Positions 7,198 to 7,530 of a stretch of DNA of 7,530 nt are shown piece by piece. The translations under genes were made by a program, and so were the position numbers. The stretch's first letter is position 1; every line of letters starts with the position of its first letter. The DNA is from a bacterium (GTDB lineage: Bacteria; Margulisbacteria; Marinamargulisbacteria; SXXA01), in contig RGUG01000056.1 in assembly GCA_010027915.1 (NCBI GenBank), positions 1 to 7,530 of the forward strand, written 5' to 3'. Under the pieces are notes generated by a model. That model did no database searches. It saw only the letters and a program-made list of their open reading frames with translations, and was not told where the DNA came from.

Positions 7198-7530
7198 GTG
7201 GCGACGGAGCTTTTGGCCCCGGCAGGTAACCGTGAAAAGATGCAGGTGGCCTGTCGATTTGGGGCGGATGCCGTGTATGTGGGGGGGAAGGTGTTTGGTC
7301 TTAGAAAGTATGCGGATAATTTTACCGATGCGGAATTGGCGGAGGCGGTGGCGTGGGTGCATCAGAAGGGTAAAAAAATCTATGTGGTACTCAATGGGTT
7401 TGCCCACGATGATGACCTTCGTAGCTTGCGCCCCCATTTGGCATTTTTGGATCACATTCAACCCGATGCGGTGATTGTGTCAGATTGGGCCGTGGCAGAA
7501 CAAGTGTTGACCCATACCCGTATTCCGTTG
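7198..7530 (+). CDS. U32-family protein, TrhP/YegQ-like, 5' part only
   Basis: The first 111 codons are present and the gene runs off the right edge. After a GTG start 4 bases past the prs stop, the protein begins V-A-T-ELLAPAGNREKM, the hallmark N-terminus of U32 'peptidase' proteins. GADAVYVGG, then GLRKYADNFTDAEL, GKKIYVVLN and DAVIVSDW follow. The GLR-x-x-A-x-NF pattern favours the TrhP/YegQ/RlhA side of the family, which acts in tRNA or 23S rRNA pyrimidine hydroxylation rather than proteolysis. The C-terminal cysteines that bind the Fe-S cluster in many members are not in view, so the subgroup is uncertain. No clear Shine-Dalgarno sequence is visible. Confidence 0.88.
   Translation, partial: MATELLAPAGNREKMQVACRFGADAVYVGGKVFGLRKYADNFTDAELAEAVAWVHQKGKKIYVVLNGFAHDDDLRSLRPHLAFLDHIQPDAVIVSDWAVAEQVLTHTRIPL

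Overview
The window comes from a diderm (outer-membrane) bacterium with moderately GC-rich, strongly tryptophan-rich genes. An LptC/OstA-type envelope protein points to an outer membrane, and a Gld-type ABC exporter with a DUF4340 partner is typical of several non-proteobacterial diderm phyla. I cannot name the lineage from sequence alone.

Layout. (1) Positions 1-969, minus strand: no standard open gene, but one minus frame has no TAA or TAG and no frameshift for 323 codons. It translates as an alpha-solenoid (HEAT/ARM-like) repeat protein interrupted only by five TGA codons. It runs off the left edge. (2) Positions 970-1329: divergent intergenic region with no recognisable gene. (3) Positions 1330-7530, plus strand: a tightly packed cluster of six genes with 4-34 base overlaps or a 4-base gap. 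In order they are an LptC-OstA fusion, a short Gld-type ABC ATPase, a GldF-GldG fusion permease, a DUF4340 membrane-anchored protein, ribose-phosphate pyrophosphokinase (prs), and the start of a U32-family (TrhP-like) protein cut by the right edge.

How they work together. The ATPase, the permease/GldG fusion and the DUF4340 protein form a recognisable Gld-type ABC module of unknown substrate. It sits directly downstream of an LPS-transport-like periplasmic protein, with no LptB-type ATPase between them. Prs and the U32 gene are housekeeping functions (PRPP supply, probable tRNA/rRNA modification) that appear to share the transcript.

The main oddity is the left-hand ORF. Four of its five TGA codons fall at the same hydrophobic position of its repeat, where sister repeats carry Leu or Ile. 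A duplicated 36-base segment in it differs only by a synonymous Leu codon change. The plus-strand genes, in contrast, use TGG for about 80 Trp codons and use TGA as their stop. This could be UGA readthrough or recoding confined to one gene, a gene derived from a UGA-recoded source, or a recently dead gene.
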